Virus record (IMG/VR): IMGVR_UViG_3300042292_000490
Coordinates: 1 to 48,908 of that record
Origin: a virus
DNA length: 48,908 nt
Direction: 5' to 3' (one strand)
Position numbers and translations under genes: made by a program. Under the pieces are notes generated by a model. The model worked only from the letters and a program-made list of their open reading frames with translations, did no database searches and was not told the origin of the DNA. The number at the start of each line of letters is the position of its first letter. Within the stretch, counting starts at the first letter, position 1. Shown here in pieces: positions 1 to 8,596 of the stretch.

Positions 1-726
1 GTCAAACGTATAGAAAAGCCTTTTTGGATTCTCGATAAATTCAAGCGTTCTTGCTGCAAAATCAAAGACATGAAACCCTTTGGCTTCCCAAACGTCTGAG
101 AAAGCCATTTGATACTGAGATCCCAGGTAATGTATATTATCCCGGCTAGATTTAATATGATAATGCCCAGTAAGAACATATTCAAATTTGTCAAAATGTT
201 TTGGGTCATAGCCATGCTCAATAAAGATACCACGAATACTCTGAAAGCCACACAATTCTAAATGTCCTAGTAGTAGAGAGCATCTAGTGTTGGTAATAAA
301 CTCTGCCGATTGAATCTCATTCTCTGGGTTGATCCAAGGCAATAATGCTACACAACCAGCAGAGGTTTGAATCTCTGTTGGTTCTGAATGAATCTCCCAG
401 TTAGAATACTGTTGTGCAATTTCTTGTAAAGAATTGACCGTATTATTATTCTTGTAGTAGGTATCATGATTGCCACAGATAGCAATACACTTTACGCCAA
501 GTTCTTGAAGGGGTTCAAAGAACCTTGTGCGAACCTGTTGAAGAGTCTTAAAATTAATATATTTTCTACGATCAAAGACGTCACCTAGGTGAAAGATGGT
601 CTTGATATTGTTTTCTTTAATATATGGAAATAACTGTCCTTCAAAGAAGGACATAAAGTATTCTAGGACTATTGGGGAATCTGCTTTGTACCCAAAATGG
701 GTATCATTAAGAATTATTGATTTCAT
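1..726 (-). CDS. 47: gp47-like recombination endonuclease subunit (SbcD/Mre11 type), 3' end cut off
   Basis: This is the calcineurin-like phosphoesterase subunit of the gp46/gp47 nuclease complex, which resects DNA ends for phage recombination-dependent replication and host DNA breakdown. The 242 visible codons run from an ATG at 726 to the window edge without a stop; T4 gp47 is about 340 aa, so the C-terminus is missing. The phosphoesterase motifs appear in order: NDTH near residue 7, GDVFDRR, GNHD and GHYH, which are the metal-binding signatures of Mre11/SbcD. The start overlaps the gp55 stop by 4 bp (ATGA), so the two genes are translationally coupled. The family is clear; only the end is unseen. 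Confidence 0.93.
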   Translation of the reverse strand, partial: MKSIILNDTHFGYKADSPIVLEYFMSFFEGQLFPYIKENNIKTIFHLGDVFDRRKYINFKTLQQVRTRFFEPLQELGVKCIAICGNHDTYYKNNNTVNSLQEIAQQYSNWEIHSEPTEIQTSAGCVALLPWINPENEIQSAEFITNTRCSLLLGHLELCGFQSIRGIFIEHGYDPKHFDKFEYVLTGHYHIKSSRDNIHYLGSQYQMAFSDVWEAKGFHVFDFAARTLEFIENPKRLFYTFD

Positions 727-1295
727 ATATCAAGTGTATCTTTCTTTGACTTACGCTTGCGCTTAACGCCCTCTTTCTTAGGTGGATTTAGCATAACACC
801 AAATCTATCCATGTCAAGGTCTGTAAGTCCAAAGAAATCTCTTCGACCAATGTCTACACCAGCGTATACTTTATTAAACCAATGATGAAAGTCTTTATCA
901 TTCTGCTGTTCTGCATACTTATATTGTGTATACTTTTCTTTCTTTTCTTTGTTTATAATACGAACAAAAGAAAACCAGCAAATCTGAGTAAGATATCCGA
1001 ATGGACTTTTAGACTTTTCTGGATCAAAGTTACCAATATATGTAATACAGTTTAAAACCGCATCAGATACCATTTCTTCTCTATATGGATAGTTTGCAAA
1101 ATTGGGACGGAAAGAAAGTCTTGATGCAATCTTAAGAACACATTCTCCTATAAAATCTGGAAGCTTTGGTTTCTTTCGACCTGCATTTTCTGCATCATTA
1201 GACTTTTTACGATAATCAACTAAAGCATCATATAAATCAGAGTTACTTACGTAATCTGCATCTGATGGTTTCTTTTTTTTGGATGGGTTTTTCAC
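723..1295 (-). CDS. 55: gp55-like late-transcription sigma factor
   Basis: This protein is related to T4 gp55, the small sigma factor that directs host RNA polymerase to late promoters together with gp33 and the gp45 sliding clamp. Its length (190 aa against 185 in T4), the N-terminal segment YVSNSDLYDALVDYRKK, the central sigma region 2-like stretch (EEMVSDAVLNCITYIGNF, then SPFGYLTQICWFSFVRI) and the basic C-terminal tail fit the family. The start is GTG at 1295: no ATG is available upstream of residue 81. A consensus sigma70 promoter ends 6 nt before this GTG, so the message may be leaderless. The gene is coupled to gp47 downstream. Late promoter boxes throughout the window are its expected targets. 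Confidence 0.9.
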   Translation of the reverse strand: MKNPSKKKKPSDADYVSNSDLYDALVDYRKKSNDAENAGRKKPKLPDFIGECVLKIASRLSFRPNFANYPYREEMVSDAVLNCITYIGNFDPEKSKSPFGYLTQICWFSFVRIINKEKKEKYTQYKYAEQQNDKDFHHWFNKVYAGVDIGRRDFFGLTDLDMDRFGVMLNPPKKEGVKRKRKSKKDTLDI

Positions 1296-1329
1296 TAAGG
1301 TATTATAATATAGTAATACTTAATGTCAA
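1296..1329 (-). promoter_or_regulatory. Sigma70 promoter of gp55, leaderless geometry
   Basis: On the minus strand, TTGACA (1324-1329) is separated by 16 nt from TATAAT (1302-1307), both perfect consensus hexamers. Only 6 nt lie between TATAAT and the GTG start of gp55, so transcription should begin at or next to the start codon. No Shine-Dalgarno sequence can fit. Confidence 0.85.
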
Positions 1330-1334
1330 GCAAA

Positions 1335-2231
1335 TTAAATATACTTATTCAAGGATATAGTTGCCTTCCAACCAAGAATTTTTTCAATTTTTGTTGTATC
1401 TGCTATTGTATCTCGTGCTTCACCGGGTCTAGGCGCAATATTAATTATATTAGTTGGATCTGGTTCTATTTTTGATGCAATCCAATTTATTGAATAATTC
1501 TTACCAGTTCCAACATTAAATATTTCTCCAAAAAGGTTTTCTTTATGTGTTGTTGCTAATATATTTGCTTTTACTACATCTGAGACATGTATATAATCTC
1601 TAGTTTGTTCACCATCACCAACCACAGTAAGTTTCTGTTTAGATTCTTTTTGTCTAGTAAAAATACCTATAACTGGTGCATATGGGCCTTTCTTTGGTTG
1701 GTTTGGTCCATAGACATTAAAATATCTTAAACACACAGTATCAACCCCATACATTAAACTATACATTTTACATGCTTGTTCAGCATTAAATTTGCTTAAA
1801 GAATAAGAATTTAAACAATCTGGTAGCATTTCTTCATGTAATATTCCAGTATTTTTTAATCCATATATTGCAGAAGTTGTAGAAAGAACTAATCTCTTTA
1901 CATTATATTTCTTACATAAAGAAAGCATATTAAGAGTTCCAATTAAATTTGTCTCGTATGCTTTAATAGGATCTGCAATACAATTTTGAATCCTTGCCTC
2001 AGCTGCTGAGTGTAATACAAAATCTGGTTTAGCCCTATTAAATGCATCGGAACACATCTCATAATCAATTACACTATAGTGATAATATTTTGCTTTAAAA
2101 TTAAAATAAAATTCATCATGGGCATCTGATGATAAATTGTCTATAACCACCACTTCGTGTCCATCATCAATTAGTGTATTAACTAAATTAGATCCAATAA
2201 ACCCAGCCCCACCTGTAATTAAATATTTCAT
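1335..2231 (-). CDS. NAD-dependent sugar epimerase/dehydratase (SDR, GalE-like)
   Basis: This is an extended short-chain dehydrogenase acting on nucleotide sugars. The Rossmann motif GGAGFIGSN is at residues 7-15, the catalytic Tyr-x-x-x-Lys is YSLSK (Tyr143, Lys147), and the LSTTSAIYG segment supplies the Ser/Thr. The region after YGPNQ and the NVGTGKNYS segment are typical of UDP-glucose/UDP-GlcNAc 4-epimerases. At 298 aa it is slightly shorter than many homologues (310-340 aa). It is the last gene of the leftward glycan island and overlaps the GT6 gene by 4 bp. A 4-epimerase could supply UDP-Gal or UDP-GalNAc for that GT6; the substrate is an inference. Confidence 0.85.
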   Translation of the reverse strand: MKYLITGGAGFIGSNLVNTLIDDGHEVVVIDNLSSDAHDEFYFNFKAKYYHYSVIDYEMCSDAFNRAKPDFVLHSAAEARIQNCIADPIKAYETNLIGTLNMLSLCKKYNVKRLVLSTTSAIYGLKNTGILHEEMLPDCLNSYSLSKFNAEQACKMYSLMYGVDTVCLRYFNVYGPNQPKKGPYAPVIGIFTRQKESKQKLTVVGDGEQTRDYIHVSDVVKANILATTHKENLFGEIFNVGTGKNYSINWIASKIEPDPTNIINIAPRPGEARDTIADTTKIEKILGWKATISLNKYI

Positions 2232-2935
2232 TGCGATTTTCTTACTTGTAAATGATTTTTATCAATGTGTAATATTTTTGTAGGTCCAAATGAAGACCAA
2301 CTTTCGGGCTGTGCATATGTTGGGGGCAGTACTACCGTTGGTGTATTTAAAATCATATATTTGTTCATATAGCTTTCATCATGCCACAATGCTATATAAT
2401 TTTTTCTAAGATCTTCTTCAGATTGATCTCTTAAATATTTACACATATTAATAAATTCTTTGCTTTCTCCACCCTGAAAACAATTTTGATAATAATGATT
2501 CCCTTTGCCAATATCTACTCCTGAGTTTGCAGCCACATTTCTATCATATGGAAATTTTGAATTATTATCAAATGATGACATTCCTGGATGACTGACACAA
2601 ACACGATGTCCTAAAATTTCTTCACCAACCATATCTTTCATTATCATATCACAATCAATATGATATACATAATCATAATTTTGTAAAACTTCACAATTAC
2701 TATAATAATGATATCTTAGTAAAGAAATTAAAGGAAAGGGTACATGTGTTATATGTACTCCAATTGGATTTACACGACCAAAGTGATTTTTAAATAATTC
2801 AGGTTTATCTGTAAATACAAACAGGTTAACTTGATCTTGAGTATTTGAAAATGCATGTTTATTCATGCTCTCCAAAAGATTTTCTGCATATTTAATATAC
2901 TTATTAGTGGCTATTGTTACAAAAGCTATTTTCAT
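2228..2935 (-). CDS. Family 6 glycosyltransferase (ABO/alpha-1,3-Gal(NAc) transferase type)
   Basis: The protein matches the catalytic domain of GT6 enzymes, which add Gal or GalNAc in alpha-1,3 linkage. Diagnostic features are VFTD near residue 40, a DxD metal site DCD at 94-96, the HYYQNCFQGG segment and WHDESYMNKY at 184-193, which corresponds to the GT6 signature WHDES.LNKY. The 235-aa protein has no membrane anchor, unlike vertebrate GT6. Many bacterial GT6 have NxN in place of DxD; this one keeps DxD, as reported for a cyanophage homologue. It overlaps the upstream GT4 gene by about 30 bp and the epimerase downstream by 4 bp, indicating one transcript. Confidence 0.88.
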   Translation of the reverse strand: MKIAFVTIATNKYIKYAENLLESMNKHAFSNTQDQVNLFVFTDKPELFKNHFGRVNPIGVHITHVPFPLISLLRYHYYSNCEVLQNYDYVYHIDCDMIMKDMVGEEILGHRVCVSHPGMSSFDNNSKFPYDRNVAANSGVDIGKGNHYYQNCFQGGESKEFINMCKYLRDQSEEDLRKNYIALWHDESYMNKYMILNTPTVVLPPTYAQPESWSSFGPTKILHIDKNHLQVRKSQ

Positions 2936-3872
2936 TTATAAATTCTTTCACAATTTTTATATAATCATCACAGACAACATCCCAATCAAAATAATCTAAA
3001 GCATATTTTCGAATATCATCTCTATATTTATTGTTATCTTCAATTGCAGTTCCTATTGTTTCATTTATTGAATCATTAATAGGACCATCTATTACATGTA
3101 TAAATGGAAGCGTAGTATCAAGATTTGCTGCTGCAGTTGGAGAAACAACTAAACTTAATCCGGCAGATAAAGCCTCTGGCACCACTAGAGGTGCAGCCTC
3201 ACCATCACTCAATAAAATTAAACATTTATAATTAGTCATATTTTGATACAAATCTGGTTTAGCCCAAACACCAGCATATTTGCATGTTTCATTTTCTTTA
3301 AAAGCATAGTCAATTACTGGACCAACAAAATCTATATGATTTTTGTTTCTACATGCATTTGCTAAATCTGCCTGTCTTTTACGTGGCTCCACTTTTCCTA
3401 AACAAAGACCATGTTTACTAGGAGTTTTTATAAAATTAAATTCAGAACTTCTTGCCCCATTACGCAAAGATCTTAAAAAACCTTTATATCCAGAACCTTT
3501 AAATAAATTGGAAATTTCTGGTGCTAAAGATATAATACCTTTGCTATTTAATACACCATTATATATATTTTTCCATCCTGGATAATCTGGATAATGTTCT
3601 TTTATATATCCATAGTGAGTTGTGGTGCAAAATGGTTTATTAATTAATTTAGTTAAAACTTGTGCATGATCATCATAATGAAGATGAATAAAATCATAAT
3701 CAACTTCATTTACATAATTTGCAACACTTTGTAAATCTGGACTATTGATTATTTCTACATCATGTCCCTTTTTTAAAAGGTATTCATATTGATCCCATAT
3801 TAAACTTTCAACTGCACCCCAATTATTTGGGGGTATTGGCATTATACCTGGTCCTATTAAACATATTTTCAC
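2904..3872 (-). CDS. GT4-type (GT-B fold) glycosyltransferase
   Basis: The N-terminus (MKICLIGPG, then WGAVESLIWDQYEYLLKKGHD) is the classic opening of family 4 glycosyltransferases, and the C-terminal half has the donor-site pattern with E..APLVVPEALSAG around residues 225-238. At 322 aa it is a little short for GT4. The start is GTG at 3872, preceded by AGGAG with 6-nt spacing, which fixes the start despite the absence of ATG. Its 3' end runs about 30 bp into the GT6 gene. The sugar transferred is unknown. Confidence 0.82.
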   Translation of the reverse strand: MKICLIGPGIMPIPPNNWGAVESLIWDQYEYLLKKGHDVEIINSPDLQSVANYVNEVDYDFIHLHYDDHAQVLTKLINKPFCTTTHYGYIKEHYPDYPGWKNIYNGVLNSKGIISLAPEISNLFKGSGYKGFLRSLRNGARSSEFNFIKTPSKHGLCLGKVEPRKRQADLANACRNKNHIDFVGPVIDYAFKENETCKYAGVWAKPDLYQNMTNYKCLILLSDGEAAPLVVPEALSAGLSLVVSPTAAANLDTTLPFIHVIDGPINDSINETIGTAIEDNNKYRDDIRKYALDYFDWDVVCDDYIKIVKEFINENSFCNNSH

Positions 3873-3901
3873 TTTATTCTCCTATTATCTGTAATATACT
3901 A

Positions 3902-4681
3902 TTATGCCATATCTTTTAAAAATGGCAACGGTTTTCCATTTAGATTAAAATGAATATTAAACAAATTTGGATTATTTTTCCATAAAATACCAAGAATAAT
4001 TTGTTCATTATTGATACACAAGTTATTTAAATAATATTCAAATTTGTTTTTTACTAAATGTGATAATTTTGTCATTATTGGTTTGCCCCCACCAAATAAA
4101 CCTCCACACAACATTGTATTACAATTCCATATATATTGATCATCACCTGGCCAATTTTTATTAAACAATAAAGTATTAATATTTCCTTGAATATTTATTT
4201 TTTCTACCTGTAATAAAGAATAATTATTGGGCCAATTTTGTAAATCAATTCCATCAAAAAACCTACTAATTCCTGCATCCATCCAAAAATAATAATCAGT
4301 ATCAAAATACTTATTATCTATACACTCTTGAATCCAATCAAATTTAGAATATTGTATAATATTATATAACGGCAACACGCATTCAACTCGGTCATTTGCC
4401 ATCATTTTATGTTTATATTCTTTTGAATATATTATATTTTCTATATTAGTTTTATACTTGTAATAAGGTATTTCGTTTAAAGGTTTAATTATAAGTTTAG
4501 TTTTATTATTTATTCTATTTTCATTTATAAAAGATTCAAATTTTTTTTCAGTATAAATTACTAAATTTATATTTAATTTTAAAGTTTCTTTAAACCAGTC
4601 AAGATATTCAGAAATGCTTCTTCCATCTCCTTTAGTTTCTCTTTCTATATCATATAATGCAGTTATTGCGGTAATAGACAT
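3902..4681 (-). CDS. HtrL/YibB-like putative glycosyltransferase
   Basis: The 259-aa protein resembles the HtrL/YibB (WlaTC-related) family found in polysaccharide clusters: it opens with ITAITALYDI, has RSISEYLDWF about 20 residues later, YYFWMDAGISRF in the middle and a GGLFGG segment. The ATG at 4681 lies 2 nt beyond the stop of the upstream gene and is preferred over an in-frame GTG at 4705. Members are thought to be glycosyltransferases but no substrate is established. It shares the strand and tight spacing of the island. Confidence 0.7.
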   Translation of the reverse strand: MSITAITALYDIERETKGDGRSISEYLDWFKETLKLNINLVIYTEKKFESFINENRINNKTKLIIKPLNEIPYYKYKTNIENIIYSKEYKHKMMANDRVECVLPLYNIIQYSKFDWIQECIDNKYFDTDYYFWMDAGISRFFDGIDLQNWPNNYSLLQVEKINIQGNINTLLFNKNWPGDDQYIWNCNTMLCGGLFGGGKPIMTKLSHLVKNKFEYYLNNLCINNEQIILGILWKNNPNLFNIHFNLNGKPLPFLKDMA

Positions 4682-4682
4682 A

Positions 4683-5687
4683 TTATATTTCTTTATTGAA
4701 TACACGCATCAATGAATTAACTCTATTTAAATATGTGTGACTGTCTTTGACAAAATTCATTTGATTTTTTATATAATCATAGTCTTTTAATTTTGATAAA
4801 GATATATCTAATAATTCTTCTTCATTATCTGAATATAAAACATTATCACCAAATAATTCATATACTGCTTTAGAATTGGTTATACCAAGTTGTCCATAAC
4901 TTATATTTTTAAATATTCTGCAAGGAATATATCCTATTTTTTTATGGTTTGATCCAGTATCTATTTGTCCATTTACCATAGAACGATTAGCTGACCCTCT
5001 TATATCTGGAGCAATAAATGACTTTTGAGTATATGTTTTTGCATCTTCCCAACTTAAAGGGTTTGACCAAGGATCATTGTGATGAAACCCTATTCCATGT
5101 TTACTAAGATTGTTAATAAATTTATTTATTTCTCTATAATTACTTTCAGCTATTGAGCCAATCCAATGTATTACATTGTCTCGGTTTATATAAACATCAT
5201 CATAATTAAATTCGTGAGGTAATAAATCAGTAGCCCAACTTAAATAAAGTGCTTCATAATCTTTTATTCCTTTTTTATATTTGTCAGATAATACTGAATC
5301 ATTTGCATTTTTTTCATAAAAAGAAACTTCATCTAATTTTAATAATTTTGATTTATCTACTATAATTGAATAATTACAATCATTTATTTCAGAAACATTA
5401 AATCTAATATCAATTAATCTTGCACCCTTTAAAATATATTTTTCTGGATTTACGCATATATGAACAAAATAAGTTGATGTTTCATTAATTGGAATATTTT
5501 TTTCAGCATACCCTTCTGTAATAAAAAGACAATTTGAATAATCAAAATCTATAGGATATGATTCATCGTTAAACCAATGAACATCATATCCTAAATGTTT
5601 GAATGTTTTGTACCATGCACCATGTATATACGAGTGGGTATGGCTGTGTAGTGGATATCCCCAAATAATAACTTTTTGTTTAAACAT
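4683..5687 (-). CDS. Putative glycosyltransferase (GT-B-like), island gene
   Basis: No close family is recognised with certainty. The 334-aa protein starts KQKVIIWGYPLHSHTHSY and has a Rossmann-like alternation, then WIGSIAE near the middle and a region with PCRIFKNISYG followed by GDNVLYSD near the C-terminus, a pattern seen in GT-B glycosyltransferases. The start at 5687 is chosen because AAGGAAC lies 3 nt upstream of this ATG (spacing 5-6 from the AAGGA core); a longer version from 5717 would overlap the preceding gene more deeply. It overlaps the upstream stop by 8 bp. Confidence 0.6.
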   Translation of the reverse strand: MFKQKVIIWGYPLHSHTHSYIHGAWYKTFKHLGYDVHWFNDESYPIDFDYSNCLFITEGYAEKNIPINETSTYFVHICVNPEKYILKGARLIDIRFNVSEINDCNYSIIVDKSKLLKLDEVSFYEKNANDSVLSDKYKKGIKDYEALYLSWATDLLPHEFNYDDVYINRDNVIHWIGSIAESNYREINKFINNLSKHGIGFHHNDPWSNPLSWEDAKTYTQKSFIAPDIRGSANRSMVNGQIDTGSNHKKIGYIPCRIFKNISYGQLGITNSKAVYELFGDNVLYSDNEEELLDISLSKLKDYDYIKNQMNFVKDSHTYLNRVNSLMRVFNKEI

Positions 5688-6390
5688 ATTGTTCCTTATA
5701 TTGATGCACAAGAGCATGATCCGAATTCATCCAATTTGGATTTCTCCGGTATTCTGTAAGTTGTTGATTAACAGTAACTTTTTTTCCACATACAAAATAA
5801 ATAAGAACTAATAGTTGATCCATTGATCCATATCCAAAATTGTATTTTTTTCCAGATAAATTTTTAACAATATAATCATGATCTTCATTTATAAATTTTT
5901 TAATTAAATCAAATTTATTAAGTAATATTTCCGTATTTAAAACAGTTCCACCACAAGCATTATACCAATTTATATTTGGAAATACATTGTATTTTTTACT
6001 TAAATAATCTAAAACTTCATTTGGAATTATATTTCCTGGAGAATCAACACCAGCCAAATCTATATTTGTATCTAAATTAAATTTTTTTCTACATAATACA
6101 TCATCTTCCATCAATAAAAGATATTCAGATGATGAATTTATAGCACATGTTTTTAATCTGTTTATTATTTGATGTGCTTGATCTACTGTATAATAATCCA
6201 TACCAATATTGTTTTTTTCAAAAATATAATTACAAGAATATTTTTTTGCTATTTCACTAAAATCTTCTCCTCCATCAGATACTAGATAATAGTCTATATT
6301 AGGATTATGTTGTTTAAAATTTTTAATAGCAAATTCTGTTGCTTTTTTATTATTAAAACATTGATGATAAACTGTTAATTTTTTACTCAT
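5680..6390 (-). CDS. GT-A-type glycosyltransferase
   Basis: The 236-aa protein has the layout of a GT-A nucleotide-sugar transferase: an N-terminal LTVYHQCFN strand, YYLVSDGG near residue 35, and LLLMEDDV near residue 95, an acidic metal-binding motif like those of GT2/GT25-type enzymes. A glycine-rich acceptor region (YNACGGTVL) and a MDQLL helix follow. It sits 3 nt from the neighbouring island gene. Donor and acceptor are unknown. Confidence 0.7.
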   Translation of the reverse strand: MSKKLTVYHQCFNNKKATEFAIKNFKQHNPNIDYYLVSDGGEDFSEIAKKYSCNYIFEKNNIGMDYYTVDQAHQIINRLKTCAINSSSEYLLLMEDDVLCRKKFNLDTNIDLAGVDSPGNIIPNEVLDYLSKKYNVFPNINWYNACGGTVLNTEILLNKFDLIKKFINEDHDYIVKNLSGKKYNFGYGSMDQLLVLIYFVCGKKVTVNQQLTEYRRNPNWMNSDHALVHQYKEQYV

Positions 6391-7161
6391 TTAAAATCTT
6401 GGAACCTCTACAATTAAGTTATCTGAAATGGCTACAATTTCAAAATGATCTAATATTGTCTTGTGTATCATTTCGTTTGACCATGCTCCATTTTTATTTT
6501 TCATACATTTTTTTAAAATTGTGTCGAAAACTGAAAACACACCCATAAAAACATCCATATTACTAGAATTACTAAAATTTATCCAATCTGCAACCATATT
6601 ATCTGGTTGGTTTAATATTCCTGTGTAATATAAAAAATTGCTATCGTAATTTTCAAAAATTATTTTATTATGTAATATACAATCTGATCTAATTCTGATT
6701 ACATAATCATATTTAAAATTATTTAAAAATTCATATTCTTTTTTAAGCAGACAAACTTGATTCATGCTATAAAAGTTTGATAAAGTATTATTGATCATTC
6801 TACTTCTATAGTTTGGTTCGTTATTTTCTTTCCAGTGTCTAGTCCAATTTATCAATTCGCCAGTATCTCTATAACAATACTCTGTTTTTATTGAATCATC
6901 TATAAATGTTTTGCTTTTTTCTACTTTATATAATTTTGGATTATAAATTTTAATTGCGTCATCAATAGCATTTATATCAATTCTTTGGTTAATCCATTCA
7001 CCATTTCCTCCATATTTATATGGTTTTGTAATCAAATTTTCATCAAACCAAAAATGAAAAAAACTATCTACATCATAATTATTACAAATATTTTTTAAAA
7101 TATATGGTGAAACTTCTTTTATAAATCTTGGTTGCCCTGATAGACATAATGCAATTTTCAT
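6391..7161 (-). CDS. Putative glycosyltransferase, 'LSGQPR' family (paralogue of the gene at 7865)
   Basis: The protein opens KIALCLSGQPRFIKE, then has SFFHFWFD, and a strand YDYVIRIRSDCILH that places an R-x-D in the position of a GT-A metal motif. This pattern recurs in uncharacterised transferase-like proteins of polysaccharide and viral glycan clusters. It is related to the island gene at 7865-8596, which has IAICYKGLLRTID, DIFCHTWD and YDLVCVLRPDILFY at matching places. The start at 7161 is preferred to 7200 because it follows the upstream stop directly. The length is then 256 aa. Confidence 0.6.
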   Translation of the reverse strand: MKIALCLSGQPRFIKEVSPYILKNICNNYDVDSFFHFWFDENLITKPYKYGGNGEWINQRIDINAIDDAIKIYNPKLYKVEKSKTFIDDSIKTEYCYRDTGELINWTRHWKENNEPNYRSRMINNTLSNFYSMNQVCLLKKEYEFLNNFKYDYVIRIRSDCILHNKIIFENYDSNFLYYTGILNQPDNMVADWINFSNSSNMDVFMGVFSVFDTILKKCMKNKNGAWSNEMIHKTILDHFEIVAISDNLIVEVPRF

Positions 7162-7163
7162 TT

Positions 7164-7868
7164 TTAAATTGTTTCTTTTTGTATAAACATTGTCGGACAT
7201 AAACAGTCTATTGAATTCATTTTAATGTGTTTATCTTTAAAAAACCTATCAACCCCTTTTGATTCTGACCAATTGTGGTATGCATACTCATCAAAAACTA
7301 CAATGCCATTTAAACTAATTCTATCCCAGAATTGGCATAATACATCATATGTTGGGGCTTCTAAATCCAAATCCATATACAATAAAGAAATTTTTAAACC
7401 AGGTCTTGATTTTAGATATTCTTCTGATGTATGAGATACATCACCAGCAATCAATTCAAAATCCTTTTTATCAAAACCATACGATAATATTTGATCACCT
7501 AAATTAGAAGAAAACTCTTTTTTGTGTTCAAACTCTCTTTGTTTAAACAAAACTTCCATTGCCTCTTTATCTTGACCACTTAAACTATTAATTAATTCAT
7601 TTGAATTAAAAAAATCAAATCCCAATACTTTTTTATATGAATTTGGCATTAATAATTTTTTTAATTTTAAAAATGTCAATAACCCAGTTCCTTTAAATAC
7701 ACCACATTCAATAATATCTCCGGGGACATTTTTAACTTTATCTAATAATAAACTACGCATTACTAACTTATTAAAAATTTTTGTGTCTTCACTCAAAATA
7801 AAATTATTAAAATCTGAATATAAATTTTTATTAGTTTGTACTAGTTCTATGTCTTGTAGATTTATCAA
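7164..7868 (-). CDS. TylF/macrocin-O-methyltransferase-like SAM methyltransferase
   Basis: This class I methyltransferase has its SAM-binding glycine loop IIECGVFKGTG at about 52-62, GFDFF at the end of the second strand, and MDLDLEAPTYDVL with the acidic residues that bind metal in the TylF family, followed by GIVVFDEY. At 234 aa it is full length. It probably methylates a sugar hydroxyl of the glycan made by the island. The start is TTG at 7868, overlapping the upstream stop as TTGA, and is supported by AAGGA located 5 nt upstream; no ATG occurs in the first 37 codons. Confidence 0.8.
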   Translation of the reverse strand: MINLQDIELVQTNKNLYSDFNNFILSEDTKIFNKLVMRSLLLDKVKNVPGDIIECGVFKGTGLLTFLKLKKLLMPNSYKKVLGFDFFNSNELINSLSGQDKEAMEVLFKQREFEHKKEFSSNLGDQILSYGFDKKDFELIAGDVSHTSEEYLKSRPGLKISLLYMDLDLEAPTYDVLCQFWDRISLNGIVVFDEYAYHNWSESKGVDRFFKDKHIKMNSIDCLCPTMFIQKETI

Positions 7869-8596
7869 ATTGTTCCTTCTGGTTTGAATACCGTGTGTAT
7901 AGTAGACAACATATTTATTTCGATATTACTTTGATTTAAATGTGATCCAAATAATACTTCTGGTATTAAAGGTTTCTTTTGTTTAAAATATAATCCAGAT
8001 ACATTTAAAAATGTCTCACAATATGTTTTTATAACTTCTGGTTTAGAAATTGCAATATGATCTATTATTGCGTTTTTACAATTTAATAAATCATCTGTTT
8101 TTTCAAACCATGAAATATTTATTTTTTCATAAATTAATTCATAAAAATTTATAGAATTGTAAAAAAGTATGTCCGGTCTCAACACACAAACTAGATCATA
8201 TTTTTTATTATTTATTTGAGAATACAGATCACACAATATATATGATTGTTGTGTGGAATATAAATGGCTCAAAATATTAAATGGTTTCGAATGCAATACT
8301 ATATTATGTGATTCTACAAATTTTAAATTTTGTGAATGTAAATTATCATTTATTTTACCATCAAAAAATATAGAATCGTATGGATGATTATTAAAATTTT
8401 TAAATTCCTCTTTAAAAATAAATTTACATTCTGGTAAATTTTTTACAAAATTATAAGTTACATCATTATTTGTGTCCCATGTATGACAAAATATATCAAT
8501 ATTATTATCCCCAAATAAAAATTTTTTATGATTATCAAAAGTGCGATCTATAGTTCTCAATAGACCTTTATAACATATAGCTATATTTAATTTCAT
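7865..8596 (-). CDS. Putative glycosyltransferase, paralogue of the gene at 6391
   Basis: The 243-aa protein carries the same three landmarks as its paralogue: an N-terminal strand with a small basic loop (YKGLLRTID), DIFCHTWD, and YDLVCVLRPDILFY. Pairwise divergence is high, so the duplication is old or the two were acquired separately. It overlaps the methyltransferase start and the GDPD-like stop by 4 bp each. Function is inferred from context and shared fold features only. Confidence 0.58.
   Translation of the reverse strand: MKLNIAICYKGLLRTIDRTFDNHKKFLFGDNNIDIFCHTWDTNNDVTYNFVKNLPECKFIFKEEFKNFNNHPYDSIFFDGKINDNLHSQNLKFVESHNIVLHSKPFNILSHLYSTQQSYILCDLYSQINNKKYDLVCVLRPDILFYNSINFYELIYEKINISWFEKTDDLLNCKNAIIDHIAISKPEVIKTYCETFLNVSGLYFKQKKPLIPEVLFGSHLNQSNIEINMLSTIHTVFKPEGTI

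Noticed and set aside
4682-4705. GTG start at 4705 for the HtrL/YibB-like gene
   Set aside because: The ATG at 4681 follows the upstream stop directly and gives an N-terminus that begins at the family's first strand.
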